DNA of 64,000 bases, taken from contig NZ_RSCL01000014.1 of NCBI RefSeq assembly GCF_003991905.1, positions 247,657 to 311,656 of the forward strand. Reading direction: 5' to 3'. The translations under genes and the position numbers were made by a program. Positions within the stretch are counted from its first letter, which is position 1. Each line of letters begins with the position of its first letter. The DNA comes from Dulcicalothrix desertica PCC 7102. Lineage in GTDB: Bacteria; Cyanobacteriota; Cyanobacteriia; Cyanobacteriales; Nostocaceae. Of this stretch, positions 47,298 to 56,286 are shown piece after piece. The notes below the pieces were generated by a model. The model was not told the origin of the DNA. It worked only from the letters and a program-made list of their open reading frames with translations, and searched no databases.

Positions 47298-47888
47298 ATG
47301 GGGCGCCCAACTAAAGAAAATTCGTTAACGCGACAGGATGTAATAGAGGCGGCAATTTGCTGCTTGGAAAAAGAAGGAGAAGCAGCGCTTGGTGTAAATC
47401 GAGTCGCGCGAGAGTTAGGTATTAAACCACCCGCGATTTACAAGCATCTCGATGGAAACGCGGCATTACGGAAAGCTGTAGTGTTAGAAGTGTGGCAAAA
47501 ATATTTGATGTATTGTGAACAACAAACCGCACAATTAAGTACACCTCGCGAGATGTTGCTTGCAGGTGGACACGCAACACGTAACTTTGCACGCACATAT
47601 CCGGCATTTTACAGGTTGATGATGCAATATCAGCTACAACCTAGTGACCCAGATGCAGGTGTAGTAATTCAGAAATCGCTTGGTTTTTTAAAAAACTCAC
47701 TACGTTTATATGAATTAAACGAAAATCAACTAATTGATGTAATGCGGATGGTCAATGCTGCCATAACAGGTTTTATTTCTATAGAGCAAGCAGGATTAAT
47801 GACACTCGGACGTTCAACCGATGAAAGTTATGAAGTGATGCTTGATGCGTTGCTGGTCGCAATTGAACATATCCGTTCAACAAGCTAA
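47298..47888 (+). CDS. TetR/AcrR-family regulator
   Basis: The product is 196 residues from ATG 47298 (MGRPTKENSLTRQDVIEAAI); the frame extends upstream only through heptamer repeats. The helix-turn-helix is ALGVNRVARELGIKPPAIYK (about 35-54). The rest is the helical ligand-binding region with ELNENQLIDVMRMVNAAITG, a WHG-type TetR C-domain. It would repress the divergent amidase genes and itself until it binds an effector, perhaps an amide related to their substrate. That is inference from position. A clean terminator follows. Confidence 0.9.
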   Translation: MGRPTKENSLTRQDVIEAAICCLEKEGEAALGVNRVARELGIKPPAIYKHLDGNAALRKAVVLEVWQKYLMYCEQQTAQLSTPREMLLAGGHATRNFARTYPAFYRLMMQYQLQPSDPDAGVVIQKSLGFLKNSLRLYELNENQLIDVMRMVNAAITGFISIEQAGLMTLGRSTDESYEVMLDALLVAIEHIRSTS

Positions 47889-47969
47889 TCATGAGCAAAG
47901 TATGTTTAGATAAACTATAGCTCACCAGAATAAAATATTACAATAAAAGTTTAATTCAACTAAGCAAAC

Positions 47970-47993
47970 ATTCCTAGAGAAATTTCTAGGAAT
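47970..47993 (+). terminator. Hairpin after the TetR gene
   Basis: Arms ATTCCTAGA and TCTAGGAAT pair perfectly over nine bases around GAAATT, 82 bases after the TetR stop. No long T-run follows, so it is a moderate candidate. Confidence 0.55.
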
Positions 47994-48214
47994 ATACAAC
48001 ATTAATTTTTTAGAGCAAGATATAAAAATATATAAATAGGTGCTTCCTCACCTCACTATATATATATGTTGTTTATTAGTTGGGGAGCGTATGCAAACAA
48101 TAAAAGATTTGTAGCAGAAAAATTCATCATGTAATCGCACAGGATTTTTAGGAAAAGCAGATGAGAGCATCTAAGGGCAGCCACGGTAGAGAGCAAAGGT
48201 TGATTTGTGAAGGA
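47994..48214. other. AT-rich spacer before the phage-like island
   Basis: With the TetR 3' flank, this makes a 326-base gap between genes. It contains a TATATATATA tract and a GAGAGC-rich stretch but no gene that I can support. Confidence 0.4.
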
Positions 48215-48448
48215 TTAATCATTCGCTATATTTTCCTCTTCAAATAAATCTACTGGTTGGCAGTTAAACAGTTCACACAGCCTAGCAACCCTAACAAACA
48301 TTTTTACACCGTCTCTGCTTTTTTCCCAGTTCCGAACTGTAGACACATCAACCCCTAGCCTTTCAGCAATTTGACGCTGTGTTAGGCCTTGTTCTTCTCG
48401 GAGTTTTGCAATTTTAGACACGTGGTTTTCTCCCATACATTTATTCAT
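48215..48448 (-). CDS. XRE-family transcriptional regulator
   Basis: The 77-residue protein is a single helix-turn-helix domain: SKIAKLREEQGLTQRQIAER followed by LGVDVSTVRNWEKS, ending VDLFEEENIAND. Start candidates are ATG 48448 (MNKCMGENHV) and the internal ATG 48436. It diverges from the two following genes. A palindrome at 48462-48477 and a matching half-site over its own start suggest autorepression, as in phage-type switches. Confidence 0.9.
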   Translation of the reverse strand: MNKCMGENHVSKIAKLREEQGLTQRQIAERLGVDVSTVRNWEKSRDGVKMFVRVARLCELFNCQPVDLFEEENIAND

Positions 48449-48461
48449 AGCATTAATATAA

Positions 48462-48477
48462 CATGAATTTATTCATG
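48462..48477. promoter_or_regulatory. Palindrome, candidate XRE operator
   Basis: CATGAAT-TT-ATTCATG has perfect 7-base arms and lies in the 45-base space between the divergent XRE and small genes. A related half-site TTATTCATAG overlaps the XRE start codon region. Repressor binding here could silence both genes. Confidence 0.7.
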
Positions 48478-48493
48478 TGAATTAGTTGACACT

Positions 48494-48883
48494 GTGAAAA
48501 AGTTAACGCACAATAAGCATAGAGAAGGCGCCCCGACTACCAATCTAAAGCGCTCCTCTAAGTCCAAAAACATTAAGAAAAAGGACACCTATATTATGGC
48601 GCAATCTGTGATTGATGCCCAATTTGACACGTTAATAACGTGTTATCAGGGTGGTAATGCTTCGTCTGACTATGAGATAGACGGCGTAAAGGATGCTGAT
48701 TTTGGTGAGCTGTACCGCGTTTGGAGGAGCTATTGCCTGATTGGAACTTTTTACCAAGCACTTGATGGTAAATGGGTAGCACAATCTACAAAAGCTACAA
48801 TCAAGGGCAGCTTTAGCACTGAGAGTAAAGCAATCCTGGTTCTTGTTGCAATTCACGAGAACCCGCAGCTACAAAGCGCGTAA
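48494..48883 (+). CDS. Hypothetical protein of the phage-like island
   Basis: The 129-residue frame from GTG 48494 starts with a very basic stretch (MKKLTHNKHREGAPTT ... KSKNIKKKD). An internal ATG at 48596 (MAQSVIDAQFDTLITCYQGG) would give 95 residues and probably marks the conserved part. The rest is a small mixed fold with RVWRSYCLIGTFYQALDGKW. I do not recognise the family. It stands between the XRE and Bro-N genes. Confidence 0.6.
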   Translation: MKKLTHNKHREGAPTTNLKRSSKSKNIKKKDTYIMAQSVIDAQFDTLITCYQGGNASSDYEIDGVKDADFGELYRVWRSYCLIGTFYQALDGKWVAQSTKATIKGSFSTESKAILVLVAIHENPQLQSA

Positions 48884-48943
48884 ACTTCCAAACCTATTAC
48901 TTACGAGGTGCCATCTACTGCGCCTCTTTTTTGGTAAAAAATC

Positions 48944-49729
48944 ATGAGTAATTTAACGATTTTCAATTTTGAGTCACGCGAAGTTCGTTTTGTTGGTACA
49001 GCGTTGGAACCAGAGTGGATTGCAACCGATGTTGGCGAGGTGTTAGAAATACAAAATATTCGTCAGAATCTAGCAGAGTTCGACTCGGATGAAAAGGGTG
49101 TATGCACTATATACACCCCTGGCGGAATTCAGGAATTAGCGACTGTTAAAGAAGCTGGTCTTTATAAGCTAATTTTTAAATCTCGCAAACCTGTAGCTAA
49201 AAGATTCCAACGGTGGATTTTTCATTCCGTGATTCCAACCATCCGCAAAACGGGGAAATACGAGCTACCACAAGTTGAGGTGCCACAGTCCAAATTTCCA
49301 ATACCATCATTGGAAGAAATCTCAACCTTGCTTGATTTGACACTTGGTAAAGCTGGACTTGAGCCAAAACTAGTAGCAGGCGCCAAATTGAATGCAATTT
49401 GTAAAAGGCACCCTCACCTGCGAGAAGAAGCAGAGGAAGCTAAGTCAATGCTGCTTATTTCAGTGGAAGATAAATTGCTGGCACCCAAACAGTTAGGTGA
49501 AATACTTACAGAACGCACTAATGAAAAATGGTCGGCGCAGCGAGTTAATAAATTGTTGATTGAAAAGGGTTTTCAAATGCGTAACTCAGAAGGAAATCCC
49601 GATTATCTACCAACAGATAAAGGAAAAGCACATTCACAAATGACACTTGGTACAGCCAAAGGGCGTGATAAGACAGTTCAACATTTGAGATGGTTTGAGT
49701 CGGTACTTGAAATTGTGGAGGTGCCGTGA
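48944..49729 (+). CDS. Bro-N (BRO/antirepressor-like) DNA-binding protein
   Basis: The 261-residue protein starts with a Bro-N domain: VRFVGTALEPEWIATDVGEV, GLYKLIFKSRKPVAKRFQRW and the closing FHSVIPTIRKTGKYE. A linker and a C-terminal region with AKLNAICKRHPHL and KQLGEILTERTNEKWSAQRV follow, the latter probably a second DNA-binding helix set (WSAQRVNKLLIEKGFQ). Bro-N proteins are typical of phages and mobile elements, where some act as antirepressors. Here it could counter the neighbouring XRE repressor. A terminator follows. Confidence 0.9.
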   Translation: MSNLTIFNFESREVRFVGTALEPEWIATDVGEVLEIQNIRQNLAEFDSDEKGVCTIYTPGGIQELATVKEAGLYKLIFKSRKPVAKRFQRWIFHSVIPTIRKTGKYELPQVEVPQSKFPIPSLEEISTLLDLTLGKAGLEPKLVAGAKLNAICKRHPHLREEAEEAKSMLLISVEDKLLAPKQLGEILTERTNEKWSAQRVNKLLIEKGFQMRNSEGNPDYLPTDKGKAHSQMTLGTAKGRDKTVQHLRWFESVLEIVEVP

Positions 49730-49788
49730 TTTTCTCATTTGACAACATCCTTTAGGCACGATAACAGCAAATATGGATAAAATAAAAG

Positions 49789-49818
49789 TCTCTTCTCTAT
49801 AAAGCAGAAGAGATTTTT
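49789..49818 (+). terminator. Rho-independent terminator after the Bro-N gene
   Basis: Stem TCTCTTCT / AGAAGAGA around a nine-base loop is followed by TTTTT. It lies 60 bases beyond the Bro-N stop and closes the island transcript. Confidence 0.8.
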
Positions 49819-50590
49819 ATCTTTAGTATTAATTCCAGCTTTATTTAATTTTTGAATATTTTATATTTATACTAATGAATTTATGCTGATAACGGCTCAT
49901 AACTTTACTGTTTGCAATATAAACAAGGCGCCTGTAGCTATAGTGTATCAGAAAATACCTAATTCCTTTGGGACATGTTCGAGCGTAACTTTTGTGCCAA
50001 AAAATTTATAAACTCTTTGTTTTGACGTAATGCCTCAACTTCGGCGCCTAAATCATCTATTGATGAAGACATAAATAATTAATATAATCTCATTCGTAAG
50101 TTAGAAAAATAATTATTATATTAGCGATAGATTATGGAGATGCGTTCACCTAGTGTCTCGCAGAGAATATATTATCGCTTAAAAGTAAATGTATTTATAT
50201 TAAATCATTTTGTGACTATAGATACAAAATAAACTATTGCAGTTTTGAATGATATGTTAAAAATTTCATGAAATTGATTTAAATTGAATTATAAAATTAA
50301 TTTACAGTTTGTTGAATTACTACTAAAGGTATAGATTGCAAAAAAAGAGTTCAAAACTTTGGGCAGACGATAAATAAGTTGATGTAAAGTACTTTTATGT
50401 TTATTGCTTTACGAATAAAACTTCAAATAAGGACACACGAATTTCCAAAGGTAATTAAGTAAAATCAAAAACTACTAAACTTCACTTCATATCTTACAGG
50501 GACTTGTCTGCCCTTATTTTGTGAACTTTTGCAACTTATATCATTTGTAAAATACTCTGATTCGATATTCATCAAAAATAGAGAAAATTT
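49819..50590. other. Long AT-rich region before the sugar operon
   Basis: This gap of about 770 bases has only one small frame worth naming (49959-50072). The remainder, rich in A and T, shows no RNA gene or repeat that I can identify. The promoter of the glycosyltransferase-mutase operon should lie in its last 200 bases. Confidence 0.5.
49959..50072 (-). CDS. Possible small protein, 37 aa
   Basis: The frame reads MSSSIDDLGAEVEALRQNKE then FINFLAQKLRSNMSQRN. The amphipathic heptads (L-x3-V-x2-L) are protein-like, and it uses GGCGCC in frame. It may be a small peptide gene or the remnant of a longer one. No clear ribosome site is present. Confidence 0.35.
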   Translation of the reverse strand: MSSSIDDLGAEVEALRQNKEFINFLAQKLRSNMSQRN

Positions 50591-52975
50591 ATGGTAGCCC
50601 AAAAACCTCAAACCAGTAACGGAAAAACACATATAGTCGAAACCGAACAAAGTATATCGAAAACTATATCGAATAAAAGCTTTCGATCAATTGCTTCATA
50701 TACACCAGATATAGTCTGTCTATCACATTTGCGTTGGAACTTTGTTTACCAAAGACCGCAGCATCTTCTCAGTCGTTGTGCTGCTGGTAGCAGGGTGTTT
50801 TTTATTGAGGAGCCAATTTTTACACCTGAAGAAGTCTGGCGCCTTGAAGTGAGTCAAGATAAAAATGGAGTTTGGGTTGTGGTACCTTACCTTCCCCAAA
50901 ATTTAAGCTCTAATGCTGTAAACGAAGATTTAAAAGTACTGATTGATCAGTTGTTTGCTGAACATAAGATTAACAAATATATCTGTTGGTATTATACACC
51001 AATGGCTATAGCTTTTACACGTCACTTACAACCAGAAGCTATAGTTTATGATTGTATGGATGAGTTAGCTGCATTCAAAGGCGCCTCTACTACTTTGAGA
51101 GATTACGAAGCAGAACTATTCCAGCGCGCGGACTTAGTATTTACTGGAGGACAAAGCCTTTACGAAACTAAGGTTAATCAACATTCAAACGTTTATGCAT
51201 TTCCTAGCAGTGTTGATGTTCCACACTTTGCACAAGCACGAACTATTAAAGACGAACCAGCTGACCAAGCAAATATTCCTCATCCTCGTCTAGGCTTTTT
51301 TGGCGTTATAGATGAACGTATGGATATTGAGTTGCTTGCTGGTATTGCACAAGAGCGTCCCGACTGGCATTTAGTCATGATTGGGCCAGTTGTAAAAATA
51401 GACCCAGCAACTTTACCCAAACACGAAAATATTCATTATCTGGGTGGGAAAGATTATCAAGATTTACCTGCTTATCTTGGTGGGTGGGACTTAGCGATGT
51501 TGCCATTTGCGCGTAATGAGTCAACACGCTTTATTAGTCCAACAAAAACTCCAGAGTATCTTGCCGCAGCTAAACCTGTAGTATCAACTTCAATTCGAGA
51601 TGTGGTACGTCCTTATGGAGACTTAAATTTAGTACGAATAGCTGATACTGCGAGTGAATTTGTCCTTGAAGCCGAAAAGGCAATGCAAGAAGATACCCCA
51701 ACATCCAATTGGTTGAGTCGGGTAGATGCTTTCTTAGAACAAATATCTTGGGATAGAACTTGGAACTCGATGATGCAATTAATAAATGAAACATTAGACA
51801 CCCAACTTCAGGGCAATAGCAGAGCCTCAACACCGAAGAGTGTCTCAACTGCACCAAACGTCATTACCAGAGAATTTTTATTTGATTACTTAGTTGTCGG
51901 CGCCGGATTTTCTGGTAGTGTGATTGCAGAAAGACTTGCTAGCCAGTCTGGCAAAAAAGTTTTAGTAGTAGATAAACGTACCCATATTGGTGGTAACGCT
52001 TACGACCATTACGACGACCACGGTGTTCTTGTCCATAAATATGGTCCCCACATCTTTCACACTAACTCGCGTGAAGTTTTTGAACATCTTTCACAATTTA
52101 CGCAATGGCGCTCTTATGAACATCGCGTTCTTGCTAGTGTAGATGGTCAATTGGTTCCCATGCCAATTAACCTTGACACAATCAATCAACTATATGGAAT
52201 GAATTTAACTTCATTTCAGGTCGAGGAGTTCTTTCAATCTGTCGCAGAACCACGCGAACACATCCGTACTAGCGAAGATGTAGTAGTAAGCAAAGTTGGT
52301 AGAGAACTCTACGAAAAATTCTTCCGTAACTACACTCGCAAACAATGGGGACTTGACCCATCTGAATTAGACAAATCAGTAACAGCGCGCGTACCAACTC
52401 GCACCAACCGCGATAACCGATATTTTACAGATAGTTATCAAGCAATGCCGTTACACGGTTTCACCCGGATGTTCGAGAATATGTTGAATCATCCGAATAT
52501 CAAGGTGATGCTAAATACTGATTATCGTGAAATTCAAAAAGCAATACCTTGCCGGGAAATTGTTTATACAGGTCCAGTAGATGAGTTTTTTGATTATCGC
52601 TACGGTAAACTACCATATCGTTCGTTAGATTTCAAACATGAAACTCATAATACCCCGAAGTTTCAGCAGGCGCCTGTAATTAACTATCCAAACGACCAGT
52701 TGTATACGCGCGTTACTGAGTTTAAGTATTTGACAGGTCAAGAACATTCTAAAACTAGTATTGTTTACGAATTTCCCAAAGCTGAGGGAGACCCATATTA
52801 CCCTGTACCGCGTCTTGAAAATCAAGAAATTTACAAGCAATATAAAGCTTTGGCTGATGAGACATCTGGAGTGTACTTTGTAGGGAGACTAGCTACATAC
52901 AAGTATCTGAATATGGATCATTGTGTAGCGCAAGCTTTGGCTATGTACAAGCAAATTGCCGTTAAGACGTTTTAA
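50591..52975 (+). CDS. Fusion of a glycosyltransferase with UDP-galactopyranose mutase
   Basis: The 794-residue protein has two enzymes. Residues about 35-405 form a GT-B glycosyltransferase (VCLSHLRWNFVYQRPQHLLS, LGFFGVIDERMDIELLAGIA, FISPTKTPEYLAAAKPVVST). Residues about 428-794 form UDP-galactopyranose mutase: FAD motif YLVVGAGFSGSVIAERLASQ at about 431, RTHIGGNAYDH, GPHIFHTNSREVFEHL and YTRVTEFKYLTGQ. The mutase makes UDP-galactofuranose, which the transferase half may then use, a channelling arrangement. It heads a three-gene sugar operon. The order is intact with no stop between halves. Confidence 0.93.
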   Translation: MVAQKPQTSNGKTHIVETEQSISKTISNKSFRSIASYTPDIVCLSHLRWNFVYQRPQHLLSRCAAGSRVFFIEEPIFTPEEVWRLEVSQDKNGVWVVVPYLPQNLSSNAVNEDLKVLIDQLFAEHKINKYICWYYTPMAIAFTRHLQPEAIVYDCMDELAAFKGASTTLRDYEAELFQRADLVFTGGQSLYETKVNQHSNVYAFPSSVDVPHFAQARTIKDEPADQANIPHPRLGFFGVIDERMDIELLAGIAQERPDWHLVMIGPVVKIDPATLPKHENIHYLGGKDYQDLPAYLGGWDLAMLPFARNESTRFISPTKTPEYLAAAKPVVSTSIRDVVRPYGDLNLVRIADTASEFVLEAEKAMQEDTPTSNWLSRVDAFLEQISWDRTWNSMMQLINETLDTQLQGNSRASTPKSVSTAPNVITREFLFDYLVVGAGFSGSVIAERLASQSGKKVLVVDKRTHIGGNAYDHYDDHGVLVHKYGPHIFHTNSREVFEHLSQFTQWRSYEHRVLASVDGQLVPMPINLDTINQLYGMNLTSFQVEEFFQSVAEPREHIRTSEDVVVSKVGRELYEKFFRNYTRKQWGLDPSELDKSVTARVPTRTNRDNRYFTDSYQAMPLHGFTRMFENMLNHPNIKVMLNTDYREIQKAIPCREIVYTGPVDEFFDYRYGKLPYRSLDFKHETHNTPKFQQAPVINYPNDQLYTRVTEFKYLTGQEHSKTSIVYEFPKAEGDPYYPVPRLENQEIYKQYKALADETSGVYFVGRLATYKYLNMDHCVAQALAMYKQIAVKTF

Positions 52976-52983
52976 GACTGGAT

Positions 52984-53018
52984 GATCCCCCCAACCCCCC
53001 TTAACAAGGGGGGCTTGA
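52984..53018. repeat. C-run/G-run palindrome
   Basis: GATCCCCCCAACCCCCCTTA followed by ACAAGGGGGGCTTG is a copy of the dispersed repeat, nine bases after the mutase stop. It may act as an intra-operon hairpin. Confidence 0.8.
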
Positions 53019-53067
53019 GGCTTTGTAATGTTTGCTACGAGTTAATTTTGAGTGTTTTCACCTAAAT

Positions 53068-55293
53068 ATGACTTCTATATCTAATTCAAATAAAGATAAT
53101 ACTTCAAAACAGCCGTTAGAAATGTGGGCTGGTTTAGAGTGTACGGTTAATCGTGTAGGTGAAGAATATTTTGACCAGTTAGAACGCAATGGTCATGATG
53201 TGCGTTTATCTGACCTAGATTTGTTTGCCGAACTTGGTATACAGGCTATTCGTTACCCAGTATTATGGGAACGAGTGGCGCCCCTTGGAGTTGAAAATGC
53301 AGACTGGTCATGGACGGATGAACGGTTAGAGAGATTACACTCACTTGGTATTCGCCCAATTGTAGGGTTAGTACATCATGGTAGCGGCGCCCGTTACACA
53401 AGTTTGGTAGACCCAGAATTTCCTGTGAAACTGGCGACTTTTGCTCGTGCAGTTGCAGAACGCTATCCTTGGGTAACAGATTACACACCAATTAATGAAC
53501 CATTAACAACAGCGCGCTTTAGTGGATTATACGGACATTGGTATCCTCATGGACGTTCGGAGCGTACTTTCGCACGCGCTTTTTTTGGGCAATGTCAAGG
53601 TGTAGCTAAGTCGATGCAAGCTATTCGTGAAGTAAACCCAAATGCCAAACTTGTACAAACCGATGATTTAGGAAAGATTTACAGTACACCAACATTAGCT
53701 TATCAAGCAGAATTTGAAAACGAACGTCGCTGGTTGAGCTTTGATTTACTGTGCGGTCGAATTAATCAAAATCATCCAATGTGGGGTTATTTACTTTACT
53801 GTGGAATAACTCAAGCTGAACTTGAATGGTTTTTAGAAAATCCTTGTCCACCAGACATTATAGGCATTAATCATTACCTAACAAGTGACCGCTTTTTAGA
53901 TGAGCGTAAAGAACTTTATCCTGCTTCATTGCACGGAGGTAATAATCAGCACGAGTATGCCGATGTGGAAGCAGTACGAGTTTGTGCAGAAGGTACGACG
54001 GGTCATAAAGCATTGTTGTTAGAAGCATGGGAGCGTTACAAGCTACCACTTGCAATTACAGAAGTTCATCTTGGTTGTACTCGTGAGGAACAACTACGCT
54101 GGTTTCTTGAAGCTTGGAATGCCGTACAAGAATTACGAAAAGAAAATGTAGATGTGCGTGCTATTACTGCCTGGTCGTTACTAGGTAGTTATGATTGGAA
54201 TAGCTTATTAACTCGTTTTATTGGTCATTACGAACCAGGGGTATTTGACTTAAGGTCGGAATTTCCTAGACCAACGGCAATTGCCAAAATGGTGCAAGAT
54301 TTAGCAACAGGGCAAAACCCTAATCATCCACTACTTGATACACCTGGATGGTGGCATCGACAAGAGCGTTTATTGTACCCAGCAGTGAGTCGTAGTAATT
54401 TTGAATCCCCCCCAACTCCCCTTGATAAGGGGGGAGCTACTGTTCTCAAGTCTTTATCTCCTGTTGTAATTGTCGGCGCCACAGGAACTCTTGGAAAGGC
54501 TTTTGCGCGGTTGTGTGAAAGACGCGGTATTACATATCGTTTATTATCACGTCGAGAAATGGACATTACTAACCCAACTTCAATAGATGCCGTTTTGGCT
54601 GAATTGAAACCTTGGGCAGTTATTAATGCTGCTGGATACGTTCGAGTAGACGACGCAGAAGCAGAGCCTGATGTTTGCCTACGAGTAAATACTGAAGGTG
54701 CAAAAAACTTAGCTATTTCGTGCGCGCAACATAATGTCGCTTTTCTAACTTTCTCTTCAGACTTGGTTTTTGATGGTACTGTTGTTAATCCGTATGTCGA
54801 AAATAATCCTGTGGCGCCTTTAAATGTATATGGGCGTAGTAAAGCTTTGGCTGAGAAAGGAGTATTAGAAGTTAATGCTGCATCGTTGGTGATTCGTACT
54901 AGTGCCTTTTTTGGCCCGTGGGATGATTATAACTTTGTCACAATTGCCTTGCGTCAGTTGAGTGCAGGAAATACATTTACTGCCGCGTTTGATTCAACTG
55001 TCTCGCCTACGTATGTTCCTGACTTAGTTAATACCAGTCTTGATTTATTAATAGATGGTGAGTCTGGAATATGGCATTTAGCTAATGTTGGCGCCGTATC
55101 TTGGGCAGACTTTGCGCGACTGGCAGCAAAGCGCGCGGGTGTAAGTATTAAAGGTTTAATTACTCTGCCAACACAAGAACTTGGTTTAGCTGCTCCTCGT
55201 CCTAGCTACAGTGTTCTTGGTAGCAATAGAGGTGAGTTACTACCAAGTCTTGATTGTGCAATTGAGCGTTACTTCCAAGAAGTGAATTGTTAA
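53068..55293 (+). CDS. Fusion of a GH1-like glycoside hydrolase with an RmlD-like reductase
   Basis: I start at ATG 53068 (MTSISNSNKDNTSKQP), giving 741 residues. The first half (about 20-430) is a GH1-type TIM barrel with acid/base Glu in DYTPINEPLTTARF (about 142) and nucleophile Glu in LPLAITEVHLGCTREEQ (about 329). The second half (about 465-741) is an RmlD-type SDR: VIVGATGTLGKAFARL, VINAAGYVRVDDAEAE, FSSDLVFDG and YGRSKALAEKGVL (Tyr-x3-Lys). The linker at about 447-455 (PPTPLDKGG) is encoded by a dispersed genomic palindrome. It lies between the mutase fusion and galE. Confidence 0.92.
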   Translation: MTSISNSNKDNTSKQPLEMWAGLECTVNRVGEEYFDQLERNGHDVRLSDLDLFAELGIQAIRYPVLWERVAPLGVENADWSWTDERLERLHSLGIRPIVGLVHHGSGARYTSLVDPEFPVKLATFARAVAERYPWVTDYTPINEPLTTARFSGLYGHWYPHGRSERTFARAFFGQCQGVAKSMQAIREVNPNAKLVQTDDLGKIYSTPTLAYQAEFENERRWLSFDLLCGRINQNHPMWGYLLYCGITQAELEWFLENPCPPDIIGINHYLTSDRFLDERKELYPASLHGGNNQHEYADVEAVRVCAEGTTGHKALLLEAWERYKLPLAITEVHLGCTREEQLRWFLEAWNAVQELRKENVDVRAITAWSLLGSYDWNSLLTRFIGHYEPGVFDLRSEFPRPTAIAKMVQDLATGQNPNHPLLDTPGWWHRQERLLYPAVSRSNFESPPTPLDKGGATVLKSLSPVVIVGATGTLGKAFARLCERRGITYRLLSRREMDITNPTSIDAVLAELKPWAVINAAGYVRVDDAEAEPDVCLRVNTEGAKNLAISCAQHNVAFLTFSSDLVFDGTVVNPYVENNPVAPLNVYGRSKALAEKGVLEVNAASLVIRTSAFFGPWDDYNFVTIALRQLSAGNTFTAAFDSTVSPTYVPDLVNTSLDLLIDGESGIWHLANVGAVSWADFARLAAKRAGVSIKGLITLPTQELGLAAPRPSYSVLGSNRGELLPSLDCAIERYFQEVNC
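54405..54435. repeat. C-run/G-run palindrome acting as linker coding sequence
   Basis: CCCCCCCCAACTCCCCTTGA followed by TAAGGGGGGA lies inside an open frame and encodes PPTPLDKGG. It is the same family as the repeats at 2318, 36872 and 52984. Confidence 0.9.
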
Positions 55294-55296
55294 TAT

Positions 55297-56286
55297 ATGT
55301 CTACAATTTTAGTTACAGGTGGTGCCGGATATATTGGCGCCCATGCGGTATTAGCTCTCTTAAATGCAGGTTATGAAGTTATAGTTCTTGATAATTTGTC
55401 TTATGGACATCGGGAACTAGTGGAAGAGGTTTTAAAGGTTAAATTAATAGTGGGCGATACGAACGACCGCGCACTTTTGGATAAAATATTTTCTACTCAT
55501 GATATAGCAGCAGTGATGCATTTTGCTGCTTTTATTGCTGTAGGTGAGTCGGTGACAGACCCAGCCAAATATTACCGTAATAACGTTACAGGTACTTTAA
55601 CGCTGTTAGAAGCAATGGTTGATGCTTCTATTAAGAAATTTATCTTTTCTTCAACTTGTGCGCTTTATGGTGTACCCAAGTTTATTCCGCTTACCGAAGA
55701 CCATCCAATTAACCCTATTAGTCCTTATGCTACTAGCAAGTGGATGGTAGAGCGAATTTTGTCTGATTTTGATACAGCCTATAATTTAAAATCTGTTCGT
55801 TTTCGGTATTTTAATGCTGCTGGCGCCGACCCAGATGGTAACTTAGGTGAAGACCACGAACCGGAAACTCACATCATCCCACTCGTGTTATTTGCTGCTT
55901 TAGGTAAGCGCGAATCTATTGCTATATTCGGTACTGATTATCCTACAGAAGACGGTACATGTATGCGCGATTATATTCACGTAGCTGATTTAGCACAAGC
56001 TCATGTTCTGGGTTTAGAGTATTTACTTAAAGGTGGAGATAGTGAAGTCTTTAATTTAGGTAACGGCAATGGCTTTTCTGTCAGAGATGTAATAGAAACT
56101 GCAAAGCAAGTGACAGGAAAAGACATTAAAATAGTCGAACGTGAAAGAAGACCTGGCGACCCACCAATTTTGGTTGGTAGTAGTGAGAAAGCACGTAAAG
56201 TTTTAGATTGGCGCCCGAATTATGCAGATTTAAAACAAATTATTAGCCACGCTTGGCAATGGCATCAAAAGCGACATGTGAATTAG
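55297..56286 (+). CDS. galE: UDP-glucose 4-epimerase
   Basis: The 329-residue SDR begins MSTILVTGGAGYIGAHAVLA (GxxGxxG), followed by FIFSSTCALYGVPKFIPL (Ser/Thr of the triad) and SPYATSKWMVERIL (Tyr-x3-Lys near 148). The C-terminal region has RDYIHVADLAQAHVLGLEYL, FNLGNGNGFSVRDVI and RRPGDPPILVGSS, diagnostic for GalE. It interconverts UDP-glucose and UDP-galactose, feeding the mutase encoded two genes upstream. It starts three bases after the preceding stop. Its stop overlaps the end of a converging pseudogene. Confidence 0.96.
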   Translation: MSTILVTGGAGYIGAHAVLALLNAGYEVIVLDNLSYGHRELVEEVLKVKLIVGDTNDRALLDKIFSTHDIAAVMHFAAFIAVGESVTDPAKYYRNNVTGTLTLLEAMVDASIKKFIFSSTCALYGVPKFIPLTEDHPINPISPYATSKWMVERILSDFDTAYNLKSVRFRYFNAAGADPDGNLGEDHEPETHIIPLVLFAALGKRESIAIFGTDYPTEDGTCMRDYIHVADLAQAHVLGLEYLLKGGDSEVFNLGNGNGFSVRDVIETAKQVTGKDIKIVERERRPGDPPILVGSSEKARKVLDWRPNYADLKQIISHAWQWHQKRHVN

